Assembly (NCBI GenBank): GCA_050743385.1
Contig: JBOGFJ010000223.1
Span: 1 to 22,762, forward strand
DNA: 22,762 nucleotides
DNA from: JACDBD01 sp050743385
Lineage (GTDB): Bacteria > Actinomycetota > Acidimicrobiia > IMCC26256 > JACDBD01
Reading direction: 5' to 3'
Of this stretch, positions 14,534 to 21,916 are shown piece after piece; position 1 is the first letter of the stretch; each line of letters begins with the position of its first letter. Position numbers and translations under genes: made by a program. Under the pieces are notes generated by a model. The model saw only the letters and a program-made list of their open reading frames with translations. It ran no database searches and had not been told where the DNA came from.

Positions 14534-15562
14534 TCAGGTCGTCCGGCTGCGGTCGTCGATCCAGTCGGCGACGAGGGGGAACACGTGGGCCGGGGCGCAC
14601 AACCCCGCGACGAGATCGTCGTGGCCGGCGTCGACCGGGAAGCCATCGGCTGTGCCGACGCGCACGAACGTCTTGTCGGCGCTGCCGATCGCGTCGAAGG
14701 TCGCCCGAACCGCATCGGGCGGGCGCTGGAGATCGGCGCCGCCCACCATCACGAGCACCGGGACCTCCATGGCGCCGAGGTGATCGGAGTACACGATCGA
14801 GCCGTCGCGGGTGCGCATCACACCCTCGACCATCCACTCGCGGAACTGGTCGACGAGCTCGGTGGATTCGTCGGGGACACCGTGGCGGAAGTACCGGGCG
14901 GCCACGACCCAGTCGCTGTTCTCGGGCCGGAAGCTGCTCTCGAGATGCTCGGAGCGATCGGCGGCGAGGCGCGGCCCGATCTCGGCCACCGTCGAGAAGG
15001 GCAGCCGGGAGCCGTCGGGTTGCGGGAACGACATGGTGACGCCGGGCACCTGGGCCTCGCGCGGCGTCACCGCGGGCGCGCCCATCGTGATCGCGCCGCG
15101 CAGTTGCGCGCTCGTCCCCGCGATTGCGACCGCGTAGAGGGCGAGGCCACTCATCTCGGTACCGAGCCAGAACGCTTCCGGTGCGTCGGCGGCCTCGCAC
15201 GCGGCCGCGATCGCCGCGGGCACGTCGGCGGCGACGAAGTCGTCGAAGGTCCACTGGAGGTCGCGCCGGGGACCGCCTTCGGGCCAGCTCCGGTTGCGGC
15301 CGCGCAGGTCGACGAGCCAGGTGTCGTAGCCGCGCCCGGCGAGGAAGCGGGCAAGGGAGAAGTCGGGATGGCAATCGAAGAGGTAGCGGCTCCCCGCGAG
15401 CCCGTGGCCCAGCACAACGGGGTACGGCCGGCCCCGGACCGCCTTCGGGAGGTAGCGGTACAGGCCGAGCTGCCAGCCGTCGTCGGTGAGGGCGACGTGG
15501 CGCTCGTCCTCGCCGGTCTCCCACACGATCGCGGCTTCGATCTCGGCGTCGCTGGGGCTCAC
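14534..15562 (-). CDS. Alpha/beta hydrolase with atypical nucleophile elbow
   Basis: This 342-residue alpha/beta-fold hydrolase is of the lipase/PHA-synthase-like type. The oxyanion-side strand is VVLGHGLAGSRYLFD (49-63), followed by FLAGRGYDTWLVDLRGRNRS. The position normally holding G-x-S-x-G reads WLGTEMSGLALYA (132-144), so Glu136 stands where the Ser, Cys or Asp nucleophile should be. The other triad partners seem kept: Asp277 in GGADLQRPP and His314 in DAGHDDL. The DNA (GGT ACC GAG ATG AGT GGC, minus strand) confirms the residue. Either it is not a hydrolase of the usual mechanism, or Ser138 two residues on takes part. GTG 15562 overlaps the SDR stop (GTGA). No signal peptide is seen. 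Confidence 0.85.
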   Translation of the reverse strand: MSPSDAEIEAAIVWETGEDERHVALTDDGWQLGLYRYLPKAVRGRPYPVVLGHGLAGSRYLFDCHPDFSLARFLAGRGYDTWLVDLRGRNRSWPEGGPRRDLQWTFDDFVAADVPAAIAAACEAADAPEAFWLGTEMSGLALYAVAIAGTSAQLRGAITMGAPAVTPREAQVPGVTMSFPQPDGSRLPFSTVAEIGPRLAADRSEHLESSFRPENSDWVVAARYFRHGVPDESTELVDQFREWMVEGVMRTRDGSIVYSDHLGAMEVPVLVMVGGADLQRPPDAVRATFDAIGSADKTFVRVGTADGFPVDAGHDDLVAGLCAPAHVFPLVADWIDDRSRTT

Positions 15563-16335
15563 CCGAGCACCAGGCCCCGCGCTGCACTGCTGCCCCCGTC
15601 GAGAGGGAGGTTGATCCCGGTGAGCAGCTCCGACTCCCGGCTGGCGAGGTACACCGCTGCCTGGGCGACGTCGGCGGCTCGGCCGAGGCGGGTCAGGTGC
15701 ATACCCGCGAGACGCGTCCGGCGCTCGTCGGAGAGCTCGGCGTCGCGCCGTTCGTTGAGCACGTAGCCGGGGCTGATCGTGTTGCACCGGATGTTCTCGG
15801 CCGCGTAGTCGACTGCAATCGAGCGCGTGAGGGCGTTGAGCCCGCCCTTGCTCGTGATGTAGGCGGCGAGGCCGCGACTGGCGCGCTCGCCCTGACGCGA
15901 CGAGATGTTGACGATCGCGCCGTGGCCGGCGGCGCGCATGTGCGGGATGGCGGCGCGACAGAGCCACATCGGTGCCGTGAGATTGACCCGGAGGGTCGCG
16001 TCCCACGCTGATGTCGCGAGATCGGCGACGGCGCCGTCGTCGTCGGCGCCGGCCGCGTTGTTCACGAGCACTGTGAGACTGCCGTGGCGTTCGGCCGTTG
16101 CCGCAATGAGCGCGGCGCACGCGTCTTCGGTGGTCAAGTCCGCCGCCACGAAGGTGGCCCCACCGTTGTCGTCACCGGCGGCCCTGCGGGCGGCGGCGGC
16201 GACGGCCTCGCCGCGCTCGCGGTTGCGCCCGGTGACGACCACGCGCGCACCTTGGGCCGCGAACTCCACCGCGATGGCTCGCCCGATGCCCGCGGTCGAG
16301 CCGGTGACCAGTGCGATCTCCCCCCGGAGCCGCAC
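15559..16335 (-). CDS. Short-chain dehydrogenase/reductase (SDR)
   Basis: This classical SDR has 258 residues: VTGSTAGIGRA (10-20), AADLTTED, the intact LVNNAAG (90-96), Asn118 in RVNLTAPM, catalytic Ser146, Tyr159 and Lys163 (NISSRQG...AYITSKGG), and TISPGYV. VVVTGRNRERG with Arg after the second strand suggests NADP preference. It opens the minus-strand operon SDR, hydrolase, TIM barrel, corA. GTG 16335 has a strong GGAGGAG ribosome binding site a few bases upstream (revealed as CTCCTCC at 16339-16345), so the longer frame to 16638 is rejected. TACCGT (16370 to 16365) is a plausible -10 box with a leader of about 23 nt. Confidence 0.92.
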   Translation of the reverse strand: MRLRGEIALVTGSTAGIGRAIAVEFAAQGARVVVTGRNRERGEAVAAAARRAAGDDNGGATFVAADLTTEDACAALIAATAERHGSLTVLVNNAAGADDDGAVADLATSAWDATLRVNLTAPMWLCRAAIPHMRAAGHGAIVNISSRQGERASRGLAAYITSKGGLNALTRSIAVDYAAENIRCNTISPGYVLNERRDAELSDERRTRLAGMHLTRLGRAADVAQAAVYLASRESELLTGINLPLDGGSSAARGLVLG

Positions 16336-16652
16336 GCGCTCCTCCTCTCTGCCGCGGCGGGCGAACGGTACACCGGGCCTGCCACCGCACCGCGAGGACC
16401 AGCGACAACACGGAGACGCGGGCGCAGCCGGTGCAATCGCGACGGTCCCCGGGCGCGGTGGCCAACCGCGAGACCGCGTCGGTCGAGATCGTGCGCGCCC
16501 TCGTTCGGCAGCATCGGCTCGGTGGCGTCGGCCGGGGCCGGCGGCGCCCGGTTGAGCAGCGCGCGGGTGGGCGCCTAGCCTGGCCGCCTCCCGCGGCGTC
16601 CGGAACCTTCCTTCGTCGCGCAAGGGTGCTGTGACCAATGAGGTTGGGGTGA
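16336..16652. other. 317-bp divergent intergenic region
   Basis: This stretch separates the SDR operon (minus) from the M23 peptidase gene (plus). It holds the SDR ribosome binding site and a possible -10 (TACCGT, 16370-16365, minus) at its left end, and a plausible plus-strand promoter at 16552-16581. A short frame starting at ATG 16638 stops at once. No RNA gene, repeat or riboswitch could be recognised by eye; the middle is plain GC-rich sequence. Confidence 0.5.
16552..16581 (+). promoter_or_regulatory. Possible sigma-70-type promoter of the M23 peptidase gene
   Basis: TTGAGC (16552-16557) and TAGCCT (16576-16581) are separated by 18 bp and fit loose -35 and -10 boxes. A start near 16588 would give a leader of about 65 nt before GTG 16653. 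The call rests on these two hexamers only. Confidence 0.35.
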
Positions 16653-17777
16653 GTGAGCGTGGCTGGTGAGCGGTGGCGACCGGGATCCCGGTGGGCCACC
16701 GCCGTCGTCGCTCTGACCCTGGCCGTCGCCAGCGCTTCGGGCGGCCGGGCTGCGGCCGACCCCCTCGACGACGCCAAGGCCCGCGTCGCCTCCGCCCGAG
16801 ACGCGGCCGACGCCGCCACCGCCCGCTATCACGAGGCCCAGACCCGTCACGCGGAGATCGTGCTGTCGATCGAGGAGCTCGAGGCCGCGATCCACGCGGG
16901 GCGCGAGCGGGCGCGCGTGCTGCACGCTCGGGTGCAGCGCCTCGCAGCGACCGCCTACACGACCGCGAGCGGTGTGCTCCCCCTGGCGGGCCTCGGCGGC
17001 GACGAGCCGCTCACCGCGGCGCGGCGCCAGAAGCTGCTCGACGAGGCCGCGGAGGCAGACAACGAGATCGTCGACGAGCTGGCCGTGCTCGACGACGGTC
17101 TGAGCCGCCAGCGCGACGACCTCGAGCGGCAACGGGCCGAGGCCGAGAAGGCACTGGCGGCGATGGACGCGGAAGCGGCGGATCTCCAGCGGGGGCTTGC
17201 CGCCGCGCAGGAGGCGCAGGTGGAGGTCGAGGAGCAGATCCGCCAGCTCGAGGCTGCTCGGCAGGAGGCGGAACGCCAGCGCCTGGAGGCCGAAGAGCGC
17301 GCCCGGCACGAGGAGCGCGCCCGGCAGGAGGAGGAGGCATCGGCGGCACCGGGCGAGCCGTCCGGCACGAACGTGCCGGCTGCCACCGGTGGCATGATCT
17401 GCCCCGTCCGGGGAGCGGTGTCGTTCGTCGATTCGTGGGGCGCGCCCCGCTCGCAGGGCCGGCACATGGGCGTCGACCTGATGGCCCCGCGCGGTACGCC
17501 CAACGTCGCGGTGGTGTCGGGCCAGGTGATGATGCGCAGCCCGGGTGGCCTCCCCGGTCTCGGCGTGCACCTCGAGGGCGACGACGGCAACCTCTACTAC
17601 TACTTCCATTTCGACTCGTACGAGGGCGGTTCCCGTCGGGTCGCCCAGGGCGACGTGATCGGCTACACGGGCAACACCGGCGACGCCGGCGGCGGGCCCA
17701 CCCACACGCACTTCGAGGTGCACCCCGGGGGCGGCGGCGCGGTCAACCCGTATCCCTACGTAGTGGGCGTCTGCTGA
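16653..17777 (+). CDS. Secreted M23 peptidoglycan peptidase with coiled coil
   Basis: The 374-residue protein begins with a Sec signal (basic RWRPGSR, hydrophobic WATAVVALTLAVASA, probable cleavage near AAA-D36). A long Glu/Ala/Arg-rich coiled coil follows to about residue 230, broken at YTTASGVLPLAGLGG, as in EnvC and the RipA-like cell-separation proteins. The C-terminal LytM/M23 domain has zinc ligands His271 and Asp275 (GRHMGVDLMAP), His319 (YYYFHFD) and His351/His353 (THTHFEVHP), so it looks catalytically intact. Cys250 (MICPVRG) and the terminal Cys374 could form a disulfide. It should cut, or activate cutting of, peptide cross-links outside the membrane. GTG 16653 was chosen because an ATG at 16638 is closed by a stop; GAGG lies 9 nt upstream. 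Confidence 0.9.
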   Translation: MSVAGERWRPGSRWATAVVALTLAVASASGGRAAADPLDDAKARVASARDAADAATARYHEAQTRHAEIVLSIEELEAAIHAGRERARVLHARVQRLAATAYTTASGVLPLAGLGGDEPLTAARRQKLLDEAAEADNEIVDELAVLDDGLSRQRDDLERQRAEAEKALAAMDAEAADLQRGLAAAQEAQVEVEEQIRQLEAARQEAERQRLEAEERARHEERARQEEEASAAPGEPSGTNVPAATGGMICPVRGAVSFVDSWGAPRSQGRHMGVDLMAPRGTPNVAVVSGQVMMRSPGGLPGLGVHLEGDDGNLYYYFHFDSYEGGSRRVAQGDVIGYTGNTGDAGGGPTHTHFEVHPGGGGAVNPYPYVVGVC

Positions 17778-17842
17778 CGCCACCGGGCCAAAGGCACTTC
17801 GAATGGTGCGCAGCCCGCCGGAGACGTGGAAGTGTGGGCCCG

Positions 17843-18406
17843 ATGAATGCCGCGCATCTCGAGTTCTGCGCGAGTCCGGAGTGGCGCCAGATCGTCGAGG
17901 ATCTGATCCTGCCGGTCGCGCTTCGTGGCGTGGATCTTGGCGACGACGTCGTCGAGGTGGGGCCCGGCCCCGGCTTCACGACGGACGTACTGCGGGAGCG
18001 CGCGGCGCGTCTCACCGCCGTGGAGGTCGACTCGGCCCTGGCCTCGGCCCTCGCCCGACGGCTCGCGGGCACGAACGTCGACGTCATCCAGGGTGACGCG
18101 ACGGCGCTCGACCTTCCTGGCGGCCGCTTCACCGGGGCCGCGTCGTTCAACATGCTGCACCACGTCCCCACCGACGACGCCCAGGACAGGATCTTCGCCG
18201 AGCTCGCACGGGTACTCCGGACCGGAGGCGTCTTCGTGGCAGCCGACGGCGTTGCCGACGACGACCTGTGCGCCTTCCACGCCGGCGACACGTACCATCC
18301 GATCGATCCCGACGGTCTTCCCGCACGTCTCGCTGCGGCCGGTTTCGGTGCGAGTGACGTGCGTACGTACGAGCTCGGGTGGATCTGTGTGTCCCGCCCG
18401 GTGTAG
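17843..18406 (+). CDS. Class I SAM-dependent methyltransferase
   Basis: The 187-residue product is a compact Rossmann methyltransferase. Motif I is VVEVGPGPGF (36-45), acidic Glu61 (AVEVD) binds the ribose, GDATALDLP (84-92) carries the adenine-side Asp85, and SFNMLHHVP (101-109) with LARVLRTGGVFVAAD follows. The opening NAAHLEFCASPEWRQIVEDL is typical of a family of small actinobacterial methyltransferases of unknown substrate. ATG 17843 gives this opening; GTG 17834 would add three residues. It lies 65 bp after the M23 gene on the same strand and ends 4 bp before the convergent znuB stop. No terminator is visible in that gap. Confidence 0.88.
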   Translation: MNAAHLEFCASPEWRQIVEDLILPVALRGVDLGDDVVEVGPGPGFTTDVLRERAARLTAVEVDSALASALARRLAGTNVDVIQGDATALDLPGGRFTGAASFNMLHHVPTDDAQDRIFAELARVLRTGGVFVAADGVADDDLCAFHAGDTYHPIDPDGLPARLAAAGFGASDVRTYELGWICVSRPV

Positions 18407-18410
18407 CCGG

Positions 18411-19280
18411 CTAGTGCGGTCCTGACAGGAGGCCGCCCGGTTCGGCGCTGCGCCCGGCGCGCAGGGCTTGCACCGCCGACACCACCGCGAACACCCCCAC
18501 CGCCACGAGCACGATCGTGCCGCCCGACGCTAGCGCCCACTGACGCGACGCCGCCAGACCCAGCACCACCGACACGATCCCGACCGTCACCGCGCCGAAC
18601 ATCGTCGCCCGGAACGACCGCGCCACCAGCCGGGCGCTGGCGACGGGGAGCACCATCAGCGCCGCGACCAGCAGCACACCCACCACGCGCATGGCGGCGA
18701 CGATTGTCGCGGCGGTGAGTACGGCGAGCATCGCGTCGAGCAACCGCGCGGGGATGCCCGTCACCCGTGCCGCCTCGCGGTCGAGCACGACCGCGAGGAG
18801 AGCGCGCCCGGCCACCGCAATCGTCACCACGATCACTGCGCCGAGCGCGACGACCGCGTAGGCATCGCCGGCGTCGACGGTGAGGATCGAACCGAACAGG
18901 TACGGCTGGAGGTTGGTGGTGCCCGATCGGCTCGCCAGCACGACACCCGCGGCGATCCCGCCGTAGAAGACGAGCGCGAGCGCGAGATCGCCGGTGGCGC
19001 TGTCGCGGCCGCGCAGCCACTCGACGACCAACCCGGCCGCGACCGCCACGGCGAGCGCGCTCCACGTCGGGCCGGTCCCGACGAGGAGACCGGCGCCCAC
19101 GCCGGCGACGGCGGCGTGGCCGATCCCGTCGCCGAGGAGCGACAGCCGTTGCTGCACCAGGAACGTCCCGATGAGAGGCGCGGCCGCGCCCACGACGAGC
19201 CCGGCCACGAGGGCGAGCTGCATGTACGTGCGGTCGAACGGCCACGGCAACGGCCACGGCATGCCCGGAAGCGCGTCCAT
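18411..19280 (-). CDS. znuB: ABC metal importer, membrane subunit (ZnuB/MntB type)
   Basis: This is a 289-residue, very hydrophobic permease of the ABC-3 family, with about eight membrane helices. The family signature QQRLSLLGDGIGHAAVAGVG spans residues 43-62, and conserved LQPYLFGSI lies mid-protein. It forms the inner-membrane channel for Zn2+ or Mn2+ with the ATPase encoded directly upstream. ATG 19280 follows the ATPase stop without a gap. Zn and Mn importers of this family cannot be told apart safely by the permease; the zinc name rests on the neighbouring operator and efflux gene. The tail ends convergently, 4 bp from the methyltransferase gene. Confidence 0.9.
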   Translation of the reverse strand: MDALPGMPWPLPWPFDRTYMQLALVAGLVVGAAAPLIGTFLVQQRLSLLGDGIGHAAVAGVGAGLLVGTGPTWSALAVAVAAGLVVEWLRGRDSATGDLALALVFYGGIAAGVVLASRSGTTNLQPYLFGSILTVDAGDAYAVVALGAVIVVTIAVAGRALLAVVLDREAARVTGIPARLLDAMLAVLTAATIVAAMRVVGVLLVAALMVLPVASARLVARSFRATMFGAVTVGIVSVVLGLAASRQWALASGGTIVLVAVGVFAVVSAVQALRAGRSAEPGGLLSGPH

Positions 19281-20048
19281 CTACGACAGCTCCTCGAGCC
19301 AGAGCGGGAGGTCGTCGGCGTGGATGCCGAGGCTCACCCCGGTCGCGGCGAGCTCGGCGGGTGGCCCGTCGAACACGACGCGGCGCTTGAGCACGACCAC
19401 ACGATCGAGGTCGTCGGCGACCGCACCGAGCTCGTGTGAGACCAGCAGCACTCCCGCTCCGTGCTCCGTCACCAGGTGCACGAGCGAGTCGCGGAACTGC
19501 CGCTGCGCGGCCGCGTCGACGCCCGCGACCGGCTCGTCGAGGATCAGCAGCTCGGGCTCGCTGGCGAGTGCCTTGGCGATGAGCACCCGCTGCTGCTGGC
19601 CGCCCGAGAGCGCCGCCAGTGGCGACTTCCGCAGGTGGGCGAGCGCGACCGAGTCGAGGGCATGGTCGACGGCCTCGCGGTCGGCGCGCCGGGCCCGACG
19701 CCACCAGCCCTGTCGCGCCAGGCGTCCGGTGGCGACCGCCTCCTCGACCGTCACCGGCACCGAGGGCTCGATCCGTGCCCGCTGCGACACGTAACCCAGG
19801 CGCCAGCGATCGCGCAGGTCGCGGGGCCGGGTGCCGAACAGCTCGACCGTGCCGGCCCACGGCGTGAGGAGGCCCAGGAGGACACGCAGCAGCGTCGACT
19901 TCCCGGAGCCGTTGGGCCCGACCAGGGCTACGAACTCGCTCGGCCGCAGCTCGAGCCCGACGTCGTCGAGCACGGGCTCGGAGCCGTAGCCGAACGACAC
20001 CCCGGCGGCGACCAGTACCCGGGCGGACGTCGGTGAAGTAAGATTCAT
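19281..20048 (-). CDS. znuC: ABC metal importer, ATPase subunit (ZnuC/MntA type)
   Basis: The 255-residue ATPase has Walker A GPNGSGKST (44-52), Q-loop Gln89 (YVSQRARIEPSVPVTVEEAV, the metal-importer form), signature LSGGQ (147-151), Walker B LLILDEP (167-173) and H-loop His205 (LLVSHEL). It powers ZnuB. ATG 20048 begins the family-like sequence; the open frame further upstream runs into znuA in antisense. No Shine-Dalgarno is visible. TACAAT (20066 to 20061) would place the transcript start only a few bases before the ATG. The start codon itself lies inside a Zur-box-like sequence, so repressor binding would cover both promoter and start. Confidence 0.93.
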   Translation of the reverse strand: MNLTSPTSARVLVAAGVSFGYGSEPVLDDVGLELRPSEFVALVGPNGSGKSTLLRVLLGLLTPWAGTVELFGTRPRDLRDRWRLGYVSQRARIEPSVPVTVEEAVATGRLARQGWWRRARRADREAVDHALDSVALAHLRKSPLAALSGGQQQRVLIAKALASEPELLILDEPVAGVDAAAQRQFRDSLVHLVTEHGAGVLLVSHELGAVADDLDRVVVLKRRVVFDGPPAELAATGVSLGIHADDLPLWLEELS

Positions 20049-20064
20049 TCTCAATCTCAGATTG
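20039..20064. promoter_or_regulatory. Candidate Zur/Fur-family operator between znuC and znuA
   Basis: The 15-mer at 20039-20053, read on the minus strand as TGAGAATGAATCTTA, agrees at 11 of 15 positions with the AT-rich TGAAAATGATTTTCA-type box known for actinobacterial Zur. Overlapping it is a perfect 6-1-6 palindrome, CAATCT-C-AGATTG (20052-20064). AGATT/AATCT half-sites thus occur three times, at 20041, 20053 and 20059. The region is by far the most AT-rich of its surroundings and covers the znuC start and the likely -10 boxes TACAAT (minus, 20066-20061) and TAAGAT (plus, 20039-20044). Confidence 0.5.
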
Positions 20065-20086
20065 TACTCGGGAGCGGGAGACCACG

Positions 20087-20989
20087 ATGCGTACACGGGG
20101 GGCCACCCCCGCGTGGGCGGGCATGGTGGCGGTGGGTGCAGCGGTCGCGGTGCTCGGCGGGTGCGCCCCGGGCGACGGCCCGGACGCGGCGGAGGTCGAC
20201 GTGGTCGCCGGCTTCTACCCGGTGGCATGGGTGGCCGAGCGCGTCGGCGGCGAGCGGGTCTCCGTGACCGACCTCACGCCCGCCGGCGTGGAGCCCCACG
20301 ATCTCGAGCTCGCCCCCCGGCAGGTCGACGACATGCTCGACGCCGACGTCGTGGTGGTGATGGGCGACGGGTTCCAGCCCGCGGTCGAAGACGCCGCCGG
20401 CGCTCGCGACGGGCCGACGGTGGAGCTGCTCGAGATGCTCGCCGGCGACCAGCTGGCCGAGGACGATCCCCACGTGTGGCTCGATCCTGTCCTCATGGGT
20501 CAGGTCGTCGCCGAGGTCGAAGCCGTGCTCGTCGACGAGGATCCGGCGGGCGAGGCCACCTTCCGTCGCAACGCGCAGGAGCTCCGGGCGGAGCTGCGCG
20601 CCCTCGACGACGCCTATCGAACCGGGCTGGCGACCTGCGAGCGCGACCTCGTCGTCACGGCGCACGACGCCTTCGGGTACCTCACCGACCGCTACGGATT
20701 GCGCGAGGAGGCGGTGGCGGGGCTCTCGCCCGACGCGGAGCCCGACGCGCGCCGGCTCGCCGAGCTGTCCGACATCGCCCGTGAGGAGGGCGTCACCACC
20801 GTCTTCACCGAGGAGCTGGTGTCGCCCGAGATCGCCGACACGCTTGCCCGAGAAGCCGGCGGACTGAAGACCGACGTGCTCAGCCCGCTCGAGAGCCTGA
20901 GTCCCGAGCAGCGCGACGACCGGGCCGACTACCTCTCGGTGATGGAAGCCAATCTCGCCAAGCTCCGGACCGCCCTGGCGTGCTCGTAG
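20087..20989 (+). CDS. znuA: Metal-binding lipoprotein (ZnuA/cluster A-I type)
   Basis: This is the 300-residue substrate-binding protein of the divergent ABC importer. A lipoprotein signal ends in VLGGC, with Cys26 as the lipidated residue, followed by the first lobe with FYPVAWVAERVGG. Metal ligands are His71 (VEPHDLE), His129 (DPHVWLDP), His193 (TAHDAFGYL) and an acidic residue near TDVLSPLES (Asp263). His at the third position favours zinc over manganese in this family. The flexible His-rich loop of E. coli ZnuA is absent; instead there is a short acidic loop. ATG 20087 is preceded by a GGGAG-type site. It diverges from znuC and is followed after 9 bp by the CDF efflux gene. Confidence 0.92.
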   Translation: MRTRGATPAWAGMVAVGAAVAVLGGCAPGDGPDAAEVDVVAGFYPVAWVAERVGGERVSVTDLTPAGVEPHDLELAPRQVDDMLDADVVVVMGDGFQPAVEDAAGARDGPTVELLEMLAGDQLAEDDPHVWLDPVLMGQVVAEVEAVLVDEDPAGEATFRRNAQELRAELRALDDAYRTGLATCERDLVVTAHDAFGYLTDRYGLREEAVAGLSPDAEPDARRLAELSDIAREEGVTTVFTEELVSPEIADTLAREAGGLKTDVLSPLESLSPEQRDDRADYLSVMEANLAKLRTALACS

Positions 20990-20998
20990 CATCGCCAT
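20987..20998 (+). promoter_or_regulatory. Likely -10 box for a leaderless CDF transcript
   Basis: TAGCAT (20987-20992), whose first three bases are the znuA stop codon, is followed by exactly 6 nt and then GTG 20999. This is the TANNNT-N6-start arrangement of leaderless actinobacterial promoters. No Shine-Dalgarno precedes the GTG. The efflux gene could therefore be expressed independently of znuA. Confidence 0.5.
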
Positions 20999-21916
20999 GT
21001 GGCTCATGACCACACCCCTGCCGCGTCGGCGCGGGCGGGTGCCCGCCACGCCGGGCGCCTACGGATCGCGCTGCTTCTCACCGTCACGTTCCTGCTCGTC
21101 GAGGCCGCCGCCGCGTTCCTGACCCGATCCCTGGCGTTGCTGTCCGACGCCGCCCACATGCTGACGGACGCCGTTGGTGTCGGGATGGCCGTCGCCGCCA
21201 TCAGCCTCGCCGACCGCGCCGCCGAGGGCGGCCGCGACGGCTCGCGCACGTTCGGCCTCTACCGCCTCGAGATCCTCGCCGCGCTCGCGAACTCGGTGTT
21301 GCTGTTCGGTGTGGCGGGATACGTGCTCGTCGAGGCGGGCTTGCGACTCGGTGACGAGCCGGACGTCAAGGCAGTCCCGATGCTCGTGGTTGCGGTGATC
21401 GGCCTGATCGTGAACCTGGTTGCCTTCGTGCTGCTGCGCGCCGGTGCCCGCGAGAGCGTCAACGTCGAGGGGGCGTACCTCGAGGTTCTCGCCGACCTCA
21501 TCGGCTCGGTCGGAGTGATCGCGGCGGCGATCGTGCTCGCGACCACGGGGTGGGAGTACGCCGACCCGATCGTGGCGGTCGCGATCGGGCTGTGGATCCT
21601 TCCGCGTACCTGGAACCTGGCCCGCCGGTCCCTCCGCGTCCTGATCGAGGCGGCGCCACCGCACCTCGATCTCATGCTGATGCGCGCCGACCTCGCGGCG
21701 CTCCCGGGCGTCGTCGACGTGCACGACCTGCACGTGTGGACGCTCACGTCCGAGATGGACGTCGCCAGCGCCCATCTGGTGACCGGCGTCGACACTGACG
21801 CGCACGGGGTGCTCGACCAGGCGCGCGTCGTACTGCGCGACCGCTACGCGATCGCGCACGCGACGCTCCAGGTCGAGCCCGACACCCACGAGGGCTGCGC
21901 CGAGATCAGCTGGTAG
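20999..21916 (+). CDS. Cation diffusion facilitator (Zn2+/Co2+/Cd2+ exporter)
   Basis: The 305-residue CDF protein has a short His-containing N-terminus (MAHDH), six membrane helices and a C-terminal cytoplasmic domain with VVDVHDLHVWTLTSEMDVASAHL. Transport-site ligands His53 and Asp57 (SDAAHMLTD) are in helix 2. In helix 5 the usual HxxxD reads LEVLADLIGSVGV, so Glu162 replaces His and Asp166 is kept. It exports divalent cations, most likely Zn2+, in exchange for protons. GTG 20999 begins 9 bp after znuA and probably has its own leaderless promoter. Its 3' end overlaps the convergent YcnI-like gene by 11 bp. Confidence 0.92.
   Translation: MAHDHTPAASARAGARHAGRLRIALLLTVTFLLVEAAAAFLTRSLALLSDAAHMLTDAVGVGMAVAAISLADRAAEGGRDGSRTFGLYRLEILAALANSVLLFGVAGYVLVEAGLRLGDEPDVKAVPMLVVAVIGLIVNLVAFVLLRAGARESVNVEGAYLEVLADLIGSVGVIAAAIVLATTGWEYADPIVAVAIGLWILPRTWNLARRSLRVLIEAAPPHLDLMLMRADLAALPGVVDVHDLHVWTLTSEMDVASAHLVTGVDTDAHGVLDQARVVLRDRYAIAHATLQVEPDTHEGCAEISW

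Noticed and set aside
17743..20124. A 793-codon minus-strand frame
   Set aside because: It is a low-complexity Arg/Pro-rich shadow of the methyltransferase gene (antisense) and of the znuB and znuC genes (out of frame).
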